Shown piece by piece: positions 26,423 to 34,562 of a DNA stretch of 64,000 bases. Both the position numbers and the translations under genes were made by a program. Every line of letters begins with the position of its first letter. Positions within the stretch are counted from its first letter, which is position 1. The DNA comes from Actinomadura flavalba DSM 45200 (GTDB lineage Bacteria; Actinomycetota; Actinomycetes; Streptosporangiales; Streptosporangiaceae). The notes beneath the pieces are model-generated. The model made no database searches. It had not been told where the DNA came from and was given only the letters and a program-made list of their open reading frames with translations. The DNA lies in assembly GCF_000374305.1 (NCBI RefSeq), contig NZ_KB894095.1, positions 62,001-126,000 on the forward strand, read 5' to 3'.

Positions 26423-27552
26423 CGGACCCCTCCTCGCAGGTGCGCGAGCCAGCCGAGGACCGCAGCGTAGACCAGGTAACCCCAGCGGGTGGCGGGCATG
26501 AGCGCGGCCGCGACCAAGAGGCCGAGAGCGAGCCGCAGCAAGGCGTCACCGGTGGTCCGGGGTGGCTTGACCACGAGCCACACGGCCATCGCGAACGCGG
26601 CCGCGCCGAGCAGGACGACGGCGGCGGTGTGACCGTGCGGGCCGAGATCAGCGAGGAGCCGTCCCGGCAGCGGGCTGCTCGCGGGTGAGTCGACGCCGGC
26701 GAGGCCGAGCGGGAAACGGATCGCGTTCTCCATGAAACCGGGCAGGTCTGCGAGAACAGCTCCGGCGAGCACCAAGAGCATGAATCCGGCGCCAAGCACG
26801 AATCGTCGCAATTCACGCCGTCCGCCGACGGCGGCCACGAGCACGAACGCGACGGCGAGCGCAGGCCACGCGGTCGCCTTGAGCAGCGCGGCGACGCCGA
26901 CCACCAGTGCGGCCGGAACTCCGCGTCCTTGCCCGGCCAGGACGACACCGACGCCCATCAGCGCGAGGACCGGAAGGTCGTCGCCGCCCACGGCGAGAGC
27001 CAGGGCCAGCAGTGGCGACGCAGCGATCAGTGCCGCGTCGCGCCGCCGGACGAGTGCGGTGAGCGCCGCGAGGGTGACGAGCGTGAACAGCCATCGCGCG
27101 TCGAGGCCCAGCAGCGCGTGCGGCACGCCGAACAACGCCATGCCGGGGAAGTACGGGTTGTAAGCGAGGTAGCCGGACAGATCGGTGCCGTGCAGATAGG
27201 GCGAACCGTGTTCCATCAGCAGCGCCCCGGACCGGTGCACGACCTCGACCTCTGGCTGCCCCGACCCCGTCACCGTCAGCACCCCGAGCGGCGCGAGCAA
27301 TGTGCCCACAGCCGTGAGCGCCGCCACGGTCGCCGCGCGGGAGCGCCCCCAGGGGGTATAAGCCGCGATTGCGGCGAGGAGGTACACCGGCGCTGCGATC
27401 GCTCCCCACAGCCGATGCGGGGGCAGAGAGGTCACCAGCGCCGTGACCGCCGCGAAGACGGCGAAGCCGCCGTAGAGCACGGACGGCCACCATGCGGTCT
27501 TCTCTCGAGCCGGTGCGACCGGTGTTATTCGGGACCTGAGCTGGGTCGTCAT
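26407..27552 (-). CDS. Polytopic membrane glycosyltransferase (GT87/DUF2029-like)
   Basis: About 381 residues with around ten membrane helices. The first periplasmic loop has the GT-C-like pattern SGALLMEHGSPYLHG, then YNPYFPGMALFGVPHALLG, as in polyprenyl-phosphate-mannose-dependent mannosyltransferases. Such proteins extend lipomannan-type glycolipids on the outer face of the membrane. The pairing with a cytosolic PimB-like enzyme supports a mannolipid pathway. Start choice is uncertain: ATG 27552 has GGAG only 3 bases away, while an in-frame GTG at 27576 has AGGGGT. It is the first gene of the four-gene operon that ends in a two-component system. Confidence 0.8.
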   Translation of the reverse strand: MTTQLRSRITPVAPAREKTAWWPSVLYGGFAVFAAVTALVTSLPPHRLWGAIAAPVYLLAAIAAYTPWGRSRAATVAALTAVGTLLAPLGVLTVTGSGQPEVEVVHRSGALLMEHGSPYLHGTDLSGYLAYNPYFPGMALFGVPHALLGLDARWLFTLVTLAALTALVRRRDAALIAASPLLALALAVGGDDLPVLALMGVGVVLAGQGRGVPAALVVGVAALLKATAWPALAVAFVLVAAVGGRRELRRFVLGAGFMLLVLAGAVLADLPGFMENAIRFPLGLAGVDSPASSPLPGRLLADLGPHGHTAAVVLLGAAAFAMAVWLVVKPPRTTGDALLRLALGLLVAAALMPATRWGYLVYAAVLGWLAHLRGGVRWAAS

Positions 27553-27749
27553 GTGCTCCAGCCAACCGCCGGACACCCCTGACGATCATTGGACCGAACC
27601 GCCGACCTTGAGGTAGAGCCAGGTCTACCCCAGCACTCCAGCCTGCTCGCCCGACCCTCACCTTCGTGCGAGGTGGCGAAATCTGAAGCGTGGGCTCCTA
27701 GGTGGGTGTTGGGGCAGGGCGCTATGCCTTGGGGCGCTGCTTTCCTGGG

Positions 27750-28227
27750 GTGAAGCTGACGCCTTCTGGTTGTCTCGTTCTGGGTTGTCGACGCGCTGTG
27801 TGCGGCGAGTCCGTATGACGTGAAGGTCGAGGCGGGCCGTACGGTCGCGCCGTTCTGGCAGGTTCCGTATGCGCGGGTGTACGCGGTCTGCGGCAGGCAC
27901 GTCGAAGCCGGGCTGCTTGCGCAGGACCGGGACGGTGCGGGGCGGCAGCGGCGGGTGATGCGGCTGACGGAGACGGGACGGACGGACCTCGGGGACTGGC
28001 TCGCGGACACGACCGTCGTCCCGGTGGGGGCACGGGAGCGGGGCATGCTCAAGCTCTGGTTCGGAGCCGAGCCACGGTTGCGCGCTCCCGCGCAGGTCCG
28101 GGCCCATCAGCGGACGTTCACCGAATACGAGAGCCTCGCGAAACTCGCTGGCGAGCACCTCGCCCCGGAACACCGATACGCCCTCGAGTTCGGAATCAGG
28201 TACGAGCGCATGATGGTCGGTCTATGA
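27750..28227 (+). pseudogene. PadR-family regulator with a one-base frameshift
   Basis: GTG 27750 opens KLTPSGCLVLG, the usual PadR N-terminus, but the frame is lost within about 35 bases. From about 27784 the remainder continues one frame over: VVDALCAASPYDVKVEAGRT, then VAPFWQVPYARVYAVCGRHV and so on to residue ERMMVGL. Removing one G from the GGG at 27782-27784 restores an uninterrupted protein of about 158 residues with winged HTH and C-terminal helical domain. It is therefore a recent frameshift or a sequencing error in a G-run. Its likely operator lies 9 bases downstream of its stop, before the serine hydrolase gene. Confidence 0.75.
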
Positions 28228-28236
28228 ACCGAGATG

Positions 28237-28260
28237 CTAAAAGACAATACTGTCTTTTAG
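28237..28260. promoter_or_regulatory. 24-bp perfect inverted repeat, probable regulator operator
   Basis: Arms CTAAAAGACA and TGTCTTTTAG (10 bp, perfect) are separated by ATAC. It is strikingly AT-rich in this genome. It lies between the padR pseudogene and the exported serine hydrolase, about 45 bases upstream of a possible -10 (TACAAAAT, 28307-28314). It is probably the PadR site; it could alternatively act as a terminator for padR. Confidence 0.55.
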
Positions 28261-28340
28261 AAGCACGGCCATAGGCCGGAAGCTTCACAGTTCGTACCGT
28301 CGCGGTAGTACAAAATGGACTATCGGGATAGGTGCCGCTG

Positions 28341-29435
28341 ATGCGCCGTAGATCCGTCTCCGTCTCCCTGGCGCTGGCTGTCGGCCTGTCGCTGAACGTC
28401 ATCGCCGGACCTCCCGCGCGGGCCGACGCCGCGCCCGTCACGCGAGCGCCACTGCCGAACTTCGACCCGCTGCGGGCCTCGGACGACCCCGTGGAACTGA
28501 CGAACGCACCCCGCGCGCTGAACGTCACGTACACCTATCAAGGTCGCGTACGCACCCTGCGCGAGTACCTCGACCGCGCGGCGCAGGGCTGGGTGGTCCT
28601 CGACGACGACAGGATCGTCAACGAGTGGTACGCGCCCGGGTACTCGGCGGACTCGCTGTTCCAGACCTGGTCGATCGCCAAGCCGTTCACTGCGCACGCG
28701 GTCGGGATCGCCCACACCGAAGGCAAGATCAAGTCGTTGGACGACACGGTCGGCGCGTATGTGCCGGAGCTGGCGGCACGGCCGTACGGAGCCGTCACGA
28801 TTCGCAACCTGCTGCGCATGGCGTCCGGTATTCGCTGGAACTCGGACATGGACGACTACCCGTTGCAGGTCGCCCTCAGCATGGGGTGGACGTCGACACT
28901 CCAGTACGCGGCCGGTGCGACGGCCGAACTGCCGCAGGGCACGAAGTACAGCTACAACAGTCTCAACAGCGCGGTGCTCGCCCTGGTCCTGTCCCGCGCG
29001 GTCGGGCAGCCGTACCACCGGTACATCCAGGAGAAGATCTGGGGACCGGCCGGCATGGCGTCGGACGCCTACGTCGGCAACGACTCGCACGGCAACGCCA
29101 TGGGCTACTGCTGCTACTACGTCCGCGACCGTGACCTGGCCCGGTACGGCCTGCTGATGCTCAAGGACGGGCGCGCCAACGGGCGGCAGGTCCTGCCGTC
29201 GTCATGGCTCGCCTTCGCCACGGCGAAGAACCCCGTCAAGCCGGACCAGAGTGTGGCAGCGGTGCTGGACGGCACCGAAGGGTTCTGGAACGGCGGTTTC
29301 GGCGGCCAGATGGTCTACGTCTCGCCACGGCACCGGGTCACCATCGTCAAGACCACGCTCTACAGCGTCCTCGACGAGGCGGAGACCCTGACCGTCATGC
29401 GCGCCGTCGCGGCCGAGGTCGCGGCCACCCGGTAG
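28341..29435 (+). CDS. Exported serine hydrolase (beta-lactamase / 6-aminohexanoate-dimer hydrolase type)
   Basis: A 364-residue protein with an N-terminal signal peptide (RRRSVSVSLALAVGLSLNVI, cleavage near ARA-DA at 27-30). The S-x-x-K nucleophile motif is S111-I-A-K114 (FQTWSIAKPF). The second motif region is KYSYNSLN at about 202-209, and GYCCYYVRDRDLARYGLLML resembles 6-aminohexanoate-dimer hydrolase (NylB-type) enzymes. The natural substrate is unknown; amide or ester cleavage is expected outside the membrane. ATG 28341 follows GGGATAGG. It is probably controlled through the 24-bp palindrome upstream. Confidence 0.87.
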   Translation: MRRRSVSVSLALAVGLSLNVIAGPPARADAAPVTRAPLPNFDPLRASDDPVELTNAPRALNVTYTYQGRVRTLREYLDRAAQGWVVLDDDRIVNEWYAPGYSADSLFQTWSIAKPFTAHAVGIAHTEGKIKSLDDTVGAYVPELAARPYGAVTIRNLLRMASGIRWNSDMDDYPLQVALSMGWTSTLQYAAGATAELPQGTKYSYNSLNSAVLALVLSRAVGQPYHRYIQEKIWGPAGMASDAYVGNDSHGNAMGYCCYYVRDRDLARYGLLMLKDGRANGRQVLPSSWLAFATAKNPVKPDQSVAAVLDGTEGFWNGGFGGQMVYVSPRHRVTIVKTTLYSVLDEAETLTVMRAVAAEVAATR

Positions 29436-29560
29436 CCGGCGGACGAGAGGGCGTTCCCCGCCCGAAGCCTTCCGGCGCGGGGACGCCCCGGCTTTCTCGG
29501 TTGTCCCGGTAGGCGCTGTCCCGCAAGGCGCGGTCCGTCCGCCCGCACGACGGTGCGCCC

Positions 29561-29634
29561 TGCGCGGTGCGCGGTGCGCGGTGCGCGGTGCGCGGTGCGC
29601 GGTGCGCGGTGCGCGGTGCGCGGTGCGCGGTGCG
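29561..29634. repeat. 7-bp tandem repeat (TGCGCGG), about 10 units
   Basis: Ten perfect TGCGCGG units (29561-29630) plus a partial unit. It lies between the serine hydrolase and tag stop codons. Because the unit length is 7, reading frames through it cycle in a 21-base pattern, giving spurious open frames on both strands. Confidence 0.95.
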
Positions 29635-29722
29635 TCGACCATGGTCGGACGTCCCGGCTCTGCGCGGTAGGCCGTCACGGCGTCTTCCCGAGGGCTGTCC
29701 CGGGCAGGGCGTTGGCGGTGGG

Positions 29723-30298
29723 TCAGTGGCAGGCGCCGTGGCGGTGGCAGCCGGTGAGGTGGTCGTCGACCAGGCCGCACGCCTGCATGAGGGCATAGGC
29801 GGTGGTGGGGCCGACGAAGCAGAAGCCGCGTCGTTTGAGGTCCTTGGACATGGCGGTGGAGGCGGGGGTGAGGGCGGGGACGTCGGCGAGAGAGGTCCGG
29901 GCTGGGGACGCCGGGTCGGCGTAGGACCACAGCAGTTCGGCCAGACCGCCGGGGAGGTCGAGCGCGGCGCGGGCGTTGGCGATCGTCGCCTGGATCTTGG
30001 CGCGGTTGCGGACGATGCCCGCGTCGGCCAGCAGGCGCGCCTCGTCGTCCGCGGTGAACGCGGCGACCTTTTCCGGGTCGAACCCGGCGAACGCGGCGCG
30101 GAAGTTCTCCCGTTTGCGCAGGATGGTCAGCCAGGAGAGCCCGGACTGGAACGCCTCCAGCGACATCCGTTCGTAGAGGCCCTGGTCGGTGCGGACCGGG
30201 CAGCCCCATTCCTGATCGTGGTAGGCGACGTATTCGGGTGCCGACAGACCCCACGGGCAGCGCCCGAGACCGTCGTCGCCAATGACTGCGATGCTCAC
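29723..30298 (-). CDS. tag: DNA-3-methyladenine glycosylase I
   Basis: A 191-residue base-excision repair enzyme that removes 3-methyladenine. The zinc site of TagI is conserved: C14 (RCPW), H27 (AYHDQEWG), H180 and C184 (DDHLTGC). The catalytic core GLSWLTILRKRENFRAAFAG and the Glu/Trp/Tyr base-binding residues of the family are present. The C-terminus carries a short His/Cys-rich extension (CHRHGACH). Downstream of the SRPBCC gene by about 30 bases on the same strand, it probably belongs to the same transcript. Confidence 0.95.
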   Translation of the reverse strand: MSIAVIGDDGLGRCPWGLSAPEYVAYHDQEWGCPVRTDQGLYERMSLEAFQSGLSWLTILRKRENFRAAFAGFDPEKVAAFTADDEARLLADAGIVRNRAKIQATIANARAALDLPGGLAELLWSYADPASPARTSLADVPALTPASTAMSKDLKRRGFCFVGPTTAYALMQACGLVDDHLTGCHRHGACH

Positions 30299-30329
30299 CC
30301 GCCCGTTCTACCCGATGGGACGGACAGAG

Positions 30330-30758
30330 CTAGCCTTTCGCGGCGAGCCGGGCAAGCCGCCGGAGCCCGAAGCCCATGAACACCCGCGTCACCGGACGGA
30401 CCACGACCCAGCCCGCTCGGCCCAGCACGCCCAGCGGAAGGTCGAGTTTCTCGGTCCAGACGACGCGGCTGCCACCGCCCGGCAGCGGTTCGACCGCGAA
30501 CCACGCCGAACCGCGCACCAGCCGCCCGGTGTGCCGGACCTCGACGCGTTCGCCCGGCCGCCAGTCGGTGATGACCATGGTGTCGCTGAAGCGCAGCGGC
30601 CCGATCCCCGTCCAGCCGGTGATGTCCGCGCCGACGCCGTGGCCGCCCTCGGCCTTGGTGAACGGCATCCACTCGCGGTGGCGCGGCCAGTCGGTGAGGA
30701 CGTCGAAGACGTGCGCCGCGGACGCCGCGCCCGTGGCCTCGGCCCACACATCGGCCAT
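30330..30758 (-). CDS. SRPBCC (polyketide cyclase/START-like) family protein
   Basis: A 142-residue protein with the helix-grip fold pattern of the SRPBCC superfamily: VFDVLTDWPRHREWMPFTKA, DWRPGERVEVRHTGRLVRG and the long C-terminal helix region. Such proteins bind hydrophobic ligands; no ligand can be predicted. ATG 30758 overlaps the stop of the upstream repeat protein (TGATG), so it is translationally coupled to it, and tag follows within about 30 bases. Confidence 0.85.
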   Translation of the reverse strand: MADVWAEATGAASAAHVFDVLTDWPRHREWMPFTKAEGGHGVGADITGWTGIGPLRFSDTMVITDWRPGERVEVRHTGRLVRGSAWFAVEPLPGGGSRVVWTEKLDLPLGVLGRAGWVVVRPVTRVFMGFGLRRLARLAAKG

Positions 30759-31957
30759 CAGCGCTCGCTCTTGGTGTCGGGTTCGGCGGACGATTCCGCC
30801 CACCACTCGTCGTCCTCGTCGGCGGAGTCGTCCCGCCGCTCGGCGGGGACGGCCGGCGCGGAGGCGTCTCCGGCTCCGGCACGGGAGAACGAGGGGCCCT
30901 GGCCGGACGGGTCAGTGGAAGCGCCGTCCCGTTGCGCGCCCGGTCCCTCGGGGACGGCACGGGGGGTGCGCTCGTCCGGGCTTGCGCCGGAGACCGGATT
31001 CGCGGGGACACCACCTGTCGATCCTCCGGCGACGTGGCCGCTGGGATCGTCATGACGCTCCCCGGATGCCGGATTCGCGGGGGCGCTGCCCACCGACCCC
31101 CTGGCGTCGCGGCCGGTGAGGTCATCGTGGCGCCCCTCGGTGAGCGGAACGCCGCCCTCCGGTTCCCCGGCGCTGCGGCCAGTGGGGCTGTCCTGGCCTT
31201 CCCCGGCGACCGGACTGGCAGGGACGCCGCCCTCCGCTCCCCCGGTAGTACGACCGGTGAGGTCGTTCCCGCGCTCCCAGGTGACCGGATTCGCGGGGAC
31301 GTTCCCCTCCCGCCCGCCGACGGCGCGGTCGTCCCAGCGCTCCCCGGCGGTCGGCTCGCGTTCAGCGGCGTCTGCTTCGGCGAACGTCGCGCTCGGGCCC
31401 GGGTTCGCCGGGATGTCGCCTCCGGCTGCGGGGATGGTCGGGTCGTCCCCGGTCGCCGGATTCGTCGAGGTGGACTCCTCGCGCTTCTTGGCGCCGCGTC
31501 CGGTGAGGTCGTTCCAGCGTTCGTCCTGCAACCGGCGCTCGTCGGCGGGGTCAAGGGCGGGGGCGGGCTCGGCGGCGGCCGGACCGGCGGTGTCGCCCGG
31601 GCGCGTCGCGGCGGGCGTGTCGGTCCAGCGGTCGGCGCGGGTGATCGGGGGCGGGTCGTCGCCGCGCAGGTCGGCGACCTCGGTCTCCAGGGTCGCGATG
31701 CGGGCGTCGCGTTCGGCGAGCGTCGTGGCGAACCAGCGGACGGTGTCCTGCGTGGCCACCGGGTGATAGCCCCACAGCCCGCGGGGCAGCCGCACCGACG
31801 TGACGTCGGACGGCACCACCCGTTCCCCGGCGGGGACGAGCGGGGGCGCGGTCTCGGGCTGCGCCGGGGCGAGCTCGCCGCCGCGTCCGACGGCCAGGAC
31901 GAGCACCGCTCCCAGCACGGCCAGGCAGGCGGTCCCGACCACCACGTAGATGAACAC
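30758..31957 (-). CDS. Membrane-anchored DivIVA-like protein with ~25-residue degenerate repeats
   Basis: About 399 residues. An N-terminal membrane helix (FIYVVVGTACLAVLGAVLVLAV) is followed by a short segment, SVRLPRGLWGYHPVATQDTV, and the coiled coil ATTLAERDARIATLETEVAD, resembling the DivIVA-type proteins encoded near tag in actinobacteria. From about residue 155 to 345 at least five degenerate units of roughly 25 residues follow, each carrying a DDLTGR-like and a GGVPANPVSG-like motif; they are Gly/Pro/Asp-rich and probably disordered. The tail is acidic (DEDDEWW). GTG 31957 follows CGGAGCGC. A septal or envelope role is inference. Confidence 0.75.
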   Translation of the reverse strand: MFIYVVVGTACLAVLGAVLVLAVGRGGELAPAQPETAPPLVPAGERVVPSDVTSVRLPRGLWGYHPVATQDTVRWFATTLAERDARIATLETEVADLRGDDPPPITRADRWTDTPAATRPGDTAGPAAAEPAPALDPADERRLQDERWNDLTGRGAKKREESTSTNPATGDDPTIPAAGGDIPANPGPSATFAEADAAEREPTAGERWDDRAVGGREGNVPANPVTWERGNDLTGRTTGGAEGGVPASPVAGEGQDSPTGRSAGEPEGGVPLTEGRHDDLTGRDARGSVGSAPANPASGERHDDPSGHVAGGSTGGVPANPVSGASPDERTPRAVPEGPGAQRDGASTDPSGQGPSFSRAGAGDASAPAVPAERRDDSADEDDEWWAESSAEPDTKSER

Positions 31958-32019
31958 GCGCGCTCCGATCCTCGGCTTCTGGCAACGATCGTGCCACACG
32001 GCTGTGCCACGATCGGCCC

Positions 32020-32325
32020 ATGGACGCCTCCGACGACCGACTGCTCGCGCCGACCGAGCCCGTCCCCGGCGGCGTGCGCGACGCGGGGACCGACCCGTCC
32101 GCCGAGCACGTCGCGGCGCTGGCGCGCGGCGGCGAACCGGTGCTGGTCACGCTCTCCGGGGGCGGCCCGGAGCTGCTGGCCGCCGCGTCCGTGCACGCCT
32201 GGCTGGGAGCGCGCGTGTTCCGGGCGGACGCGGCCGAGCACGCCGCGTTGCGCGACGTGCTCGACATGGTCGCCTCGATCGGCGGCCACCGGCCGCCCCT
32301 GCTGGGGCGGCGCGGGCTGGCCTGA
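32020..32325 (+). CDS. Short protein resembling the C-terminus of dihydropteroate synthase
   Basis: A 101-residue protein. The first 45 residues have no clear relative. Residues about 55-101 (ASVHAWLGARVFRADAAEHA, LRDVLDMVASIGGHRPPLLG, then RRGLA) match the final helices of actinobacterial FolP proteins, where a pattern like ARVFRTHDV...LDMVASI.G.RPP...RGLA ends the chain. The TIM-barrel with the pterin and pABA sites is absent, so catalytic dihydropteroate synthase activity is not expected. It is divergent from the DivIVA-like gene and located where mycobacteria carry folP2. Confidence 0.55.
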   Translation: MDASDDRLLAPTEPVPGGVRDAGTDPSAEHVAALARGGEPVLVTLSGGGPELLAAASVHAWLGARVFRADAAEHAALRDVLDMVASIGGHRPPLLGRRGLA

Positions 32326-32335
32326 CGCCGCGCGG

Positions 32336-33643
32336 TCAGAGGTGCAGGCGCAGCCAGGGGCCGGTGATGGCGAAGGTGACGCCCGGGTCCTGGCGGTTGG
32401 CGAAGAGGGTGCGGCCGTCCGGCGAGAAGGTGACGCCGGTGAACTCGCTGTCGTTGAAGGCGTTGCGCGCCATCGGGAACGGGACGTTGCGCAGCGTCGA
32501 GCCGACGAGGTACTGCTCGCCCGAACCGTCTTCGGCGAGGATGACGCCGCCGCCGTAGGGCGAGACGGTGATGTTGTCGGGGCTCTCGAAGCGGCCGTTC
32601 GGCTTGAAGATCATCTCCAGCTTGACGGTCTCGCGGCGCGGGTCGTAGGACCAGACCTGTCCCGCGTGGTTTCCCGTCGCGCCGTCGGCGGTCTTGGCGT
32701 AGCTCGCGACGAAGTACGCCTTACCGCGACCCCACCAGGCGCCTTCGAGCTTCTGGCTGCGGGTGATCGTGTCGAACTGCTTGCGGGTGGACGTCGCCGC
32801 CGCCTCGGGGTCGGGTACCTTGACCCACTTCACCCGGAACGTGGAGCCGGGTTCGGTCACCGAGGCCAGATCCGGGACGTCCGGGATGAGCATCGCGTCG
32901 AGCTGACCACCGGACATGTAGGCGTGGTAGCCGAATCCCAGGCGTGACGGGCGGAACCGGTAGAACAGCCCGAACGGCTTGCTGGCGTCCTCGGTGAGGT
33001 ACGCGACGCGGGTGAGCGGGTCGATCGCCACGGCCTCGTGCGCGAAACGACCGAGGCCCTTCAGCGGCTCGGCCTTGGTGCGCCGGCCCGTCGGGTCGAC
33101 CTCGAAGACCCAGCCGTGCGACTTCGTCTGACCGGCGAAGCCCTCGGTCTCCTCGCACGTCAGCCAGGTGCCCCACGGCGTGCGGCCGCCCGCGCAGTTC
33201 GTCGCGGTGCCCGCGAGGCTGATCTCCTGCGCGACCAGCCGATTGTTACGGTCCACTTCGAGTGTCGTCGTGCCGCCGTACGCGGCCGGGTCGTAGACGA
33301 GGTCGGCGCGGACGACGGGCTTGACGCCGGACGCGGTCTGCTCGTGGTTGCGGACCAGCCGGGTGCGGCCGAGCCGCGAGCCGGGGAACGTGGCGGTGCC
33401 GTCGTGCTTGCCCGGGACGCGCGCGCCGTCGGCGATCGCGTCGCCCTCGGCCGACAGCGTCGTGTAGGTGAAGCCCTTGGGCAGGTCCAGGACGCCCTTG
33501 GGGTCGGGGACCAGTTCTCCATAACCGGGGGCGCCCACCGCCTCGGCGGACGTCTGGAAGACGGTGTCCAGGCTGCCGGCGAGCGCGATGGACATGGCTC
33601 CCACCGCACCGCCCTTCACGACCCCGCGCCGCGAAACGGACAT
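32336..33643 (-). CDS. PhoX-family (DUF839) Tat-exported phosphatase-like protein
   Basis: A 435-residue protein with a twin-arginine signal (SRRGVVKGGAVGAMSIALAG). The mature part has DUF839/PhoX propeller segments: RLGRTRLVRNHEQTASG, GTATNCAGGRTPWGTWLTCE, GRFAHEAVAIDPLTRVAYLT and a C-terminal PDNITVSPYGGGVILAEDGS. PhoX enzymes are Ca/Fe-dependent alkaline phosphatases; the conserved Cys and Glu/Asp ligands appear present, although many DUF839 relatives are uncharacterised. AAGGAG lies 7 bases before ATG 33643. It is encoded downstream of the LOG-family gene on the same strand with a 100-bp gap. Confidence 0.88.
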   Translation of the reverse strand: MSVSRRGVVKGGAVGAMSIALAGSLDTVFQTSAEAVGAPGYGELVPDPKGVLDLPKGFTYTTLSAEGDAIADGARVPGKHDGTATFPGSRLGRTRLVRNHEQTASGVKPVVRADLVYDPAAYGGTTTLEVDRNNRLVAQEISLAGTATNCAGGRTPWGTWLTCEETEGFAGQTKSHGWVFEVDPTGRRTKAEPLKGLGRFAHEAVAIDPLTRVAYLTEDASKPFGLFYRFRPSRLGFGYHAYMSGGQLDAMLIPDVPDLASVTEPGSTFRVKWVKVPDPEAAATSTRKQFDTITRSQKLEGAWWGRGKAYFVASYAKTADGATGNHAGQVWSYDPRRETVKLEMIFKPNGRFESPDNITVSPYGGGVILAEDGSGEQYLVGSTLRNVPFPMARNAFNDSEFTGVTFSPDGRTLFANRQDPGVTFAITGPWLRLHL

Positions 33644-33745
33644 GTAGCAACTCCTTGCCTCAAAGTGATCGAGAAGGAGCTTCGCGGGCGGTGCTGAACC
33701 GGGAGTGAACGGACGGCGGAGCCGCAGGGAAGACACCCCGGCGGG

Positions 33746-34369
33746 TCAGCGTCGCGCGGTGCCGTCCTGCTCGCTCTGCGGGACGCTCTCGCCGTAGTCC
33801 TCGGCGGTCGGCTCGATGCGGACGGTGCTGCGTTCGAGCAGGTCGAACGCCTCGGTGACGGACGACGTCCAGCCGATGGCGTCGAACACCTTCGGGCGGA
33901 CGAAGCCGGTGTCGGCCAGGCCGTTCATCAGCTCGCGCAGCGGGTCGTAGACGCCGGTGGGGTCGAGGATGACCAGCGGCTTGCCGTGCATGCCGAGCAC
34001 GCGGGCGGTCCAGATCTCGAACAGCTCCTCCAGTGTGCCGATCCCGCCGGGCAGCACGAGGAACGCGTCGCTGCGGCGGTCCATCTCGCCCTTGCGCGAG
34101 CGCATGTCGGGCGTGACGATCAGCTCGGTGCTCGCCTCGTCGGAGACCTCGATGTCGCGCAGCGCCTCGGGGATGACGCCGATCGTGACGGCGCCGCCCT
34201 CCCGCGCCCCGCGCGCGACGGCGCCCATGCACGACACGCGTCCGCCGCCGCTGACGAGGCTGTGCCCGCGCCGCGCCAGTTCGGCACCGACCTGCTCGGC
34301 CAGGTCGATGTGGATCTGGTCGATACGGCTGCTGGAGGCGCAGAACACGCAGACGGCGAGCGAACTCAA
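33746..34369 (-). CDS. LOG family protein (TIGR00730)
   Basis: A 207-residue Rossmann-fold protein with the two LOG motifs: SGGGRVSCMGAVARGA and the phosphoribohydrolase signature LPGGIGTLEELFE. Family members hydrolyse nucleoside monophosphates (cytokinin riboside 5'-monophosphate phosphoribohydrolase activity in characterised cases). TTG 34369 is chosen because AGGAG sits 7 bases upstream; GTG codons at 34384 and 34414 are alternatives. M. tuberculosis Rv1205 is a LOG protein in the comparable folP2-tag neighbourhood. Confidence 0.88.
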   Translation of the reverse strand: MSSLAVCVFCASSSRIDQIHIDLAEQVGAELARRGHSLVSGGGRVSCMGAVARGAREGGAVTIGVIPEALRDIEVSDEASTELIVTPDMRSRKGEMDRRSDAFLVLPGGIGTLEELFEIWTARVLGMHGKPLVILDPTGVYDPLRELMNGLADTGFVRPKVFDAIGWTSSVTEAFDLLERSTVRIEPTAEDYGESVPQSEQDGTARR

Positions 34370-34562
34370 CGAAGGTCTCCTCACGGAATCACGGCCGGCC
34401 GGACAGGCCCGCACCCTGGGATATCACGGCCGGGAGCGGCGGCTCACGTGAATAAGCGTCCGGGTCGCCGTGAGGTTTCCCGATCACCGGTGGGTACGGT
34501 GAGGAACAGGTGTGCCGGGAAGTCTGGTCGGCGGTTCCTCTGTCGACCCCGCGAGGAGATGC

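Noticed and set aside
29202..30254. 350-codon minus-strand frame with Arg-Thr-Ala-His repeats
   Set aside because: Generated by the heptamer repeat and the shadow of tag.
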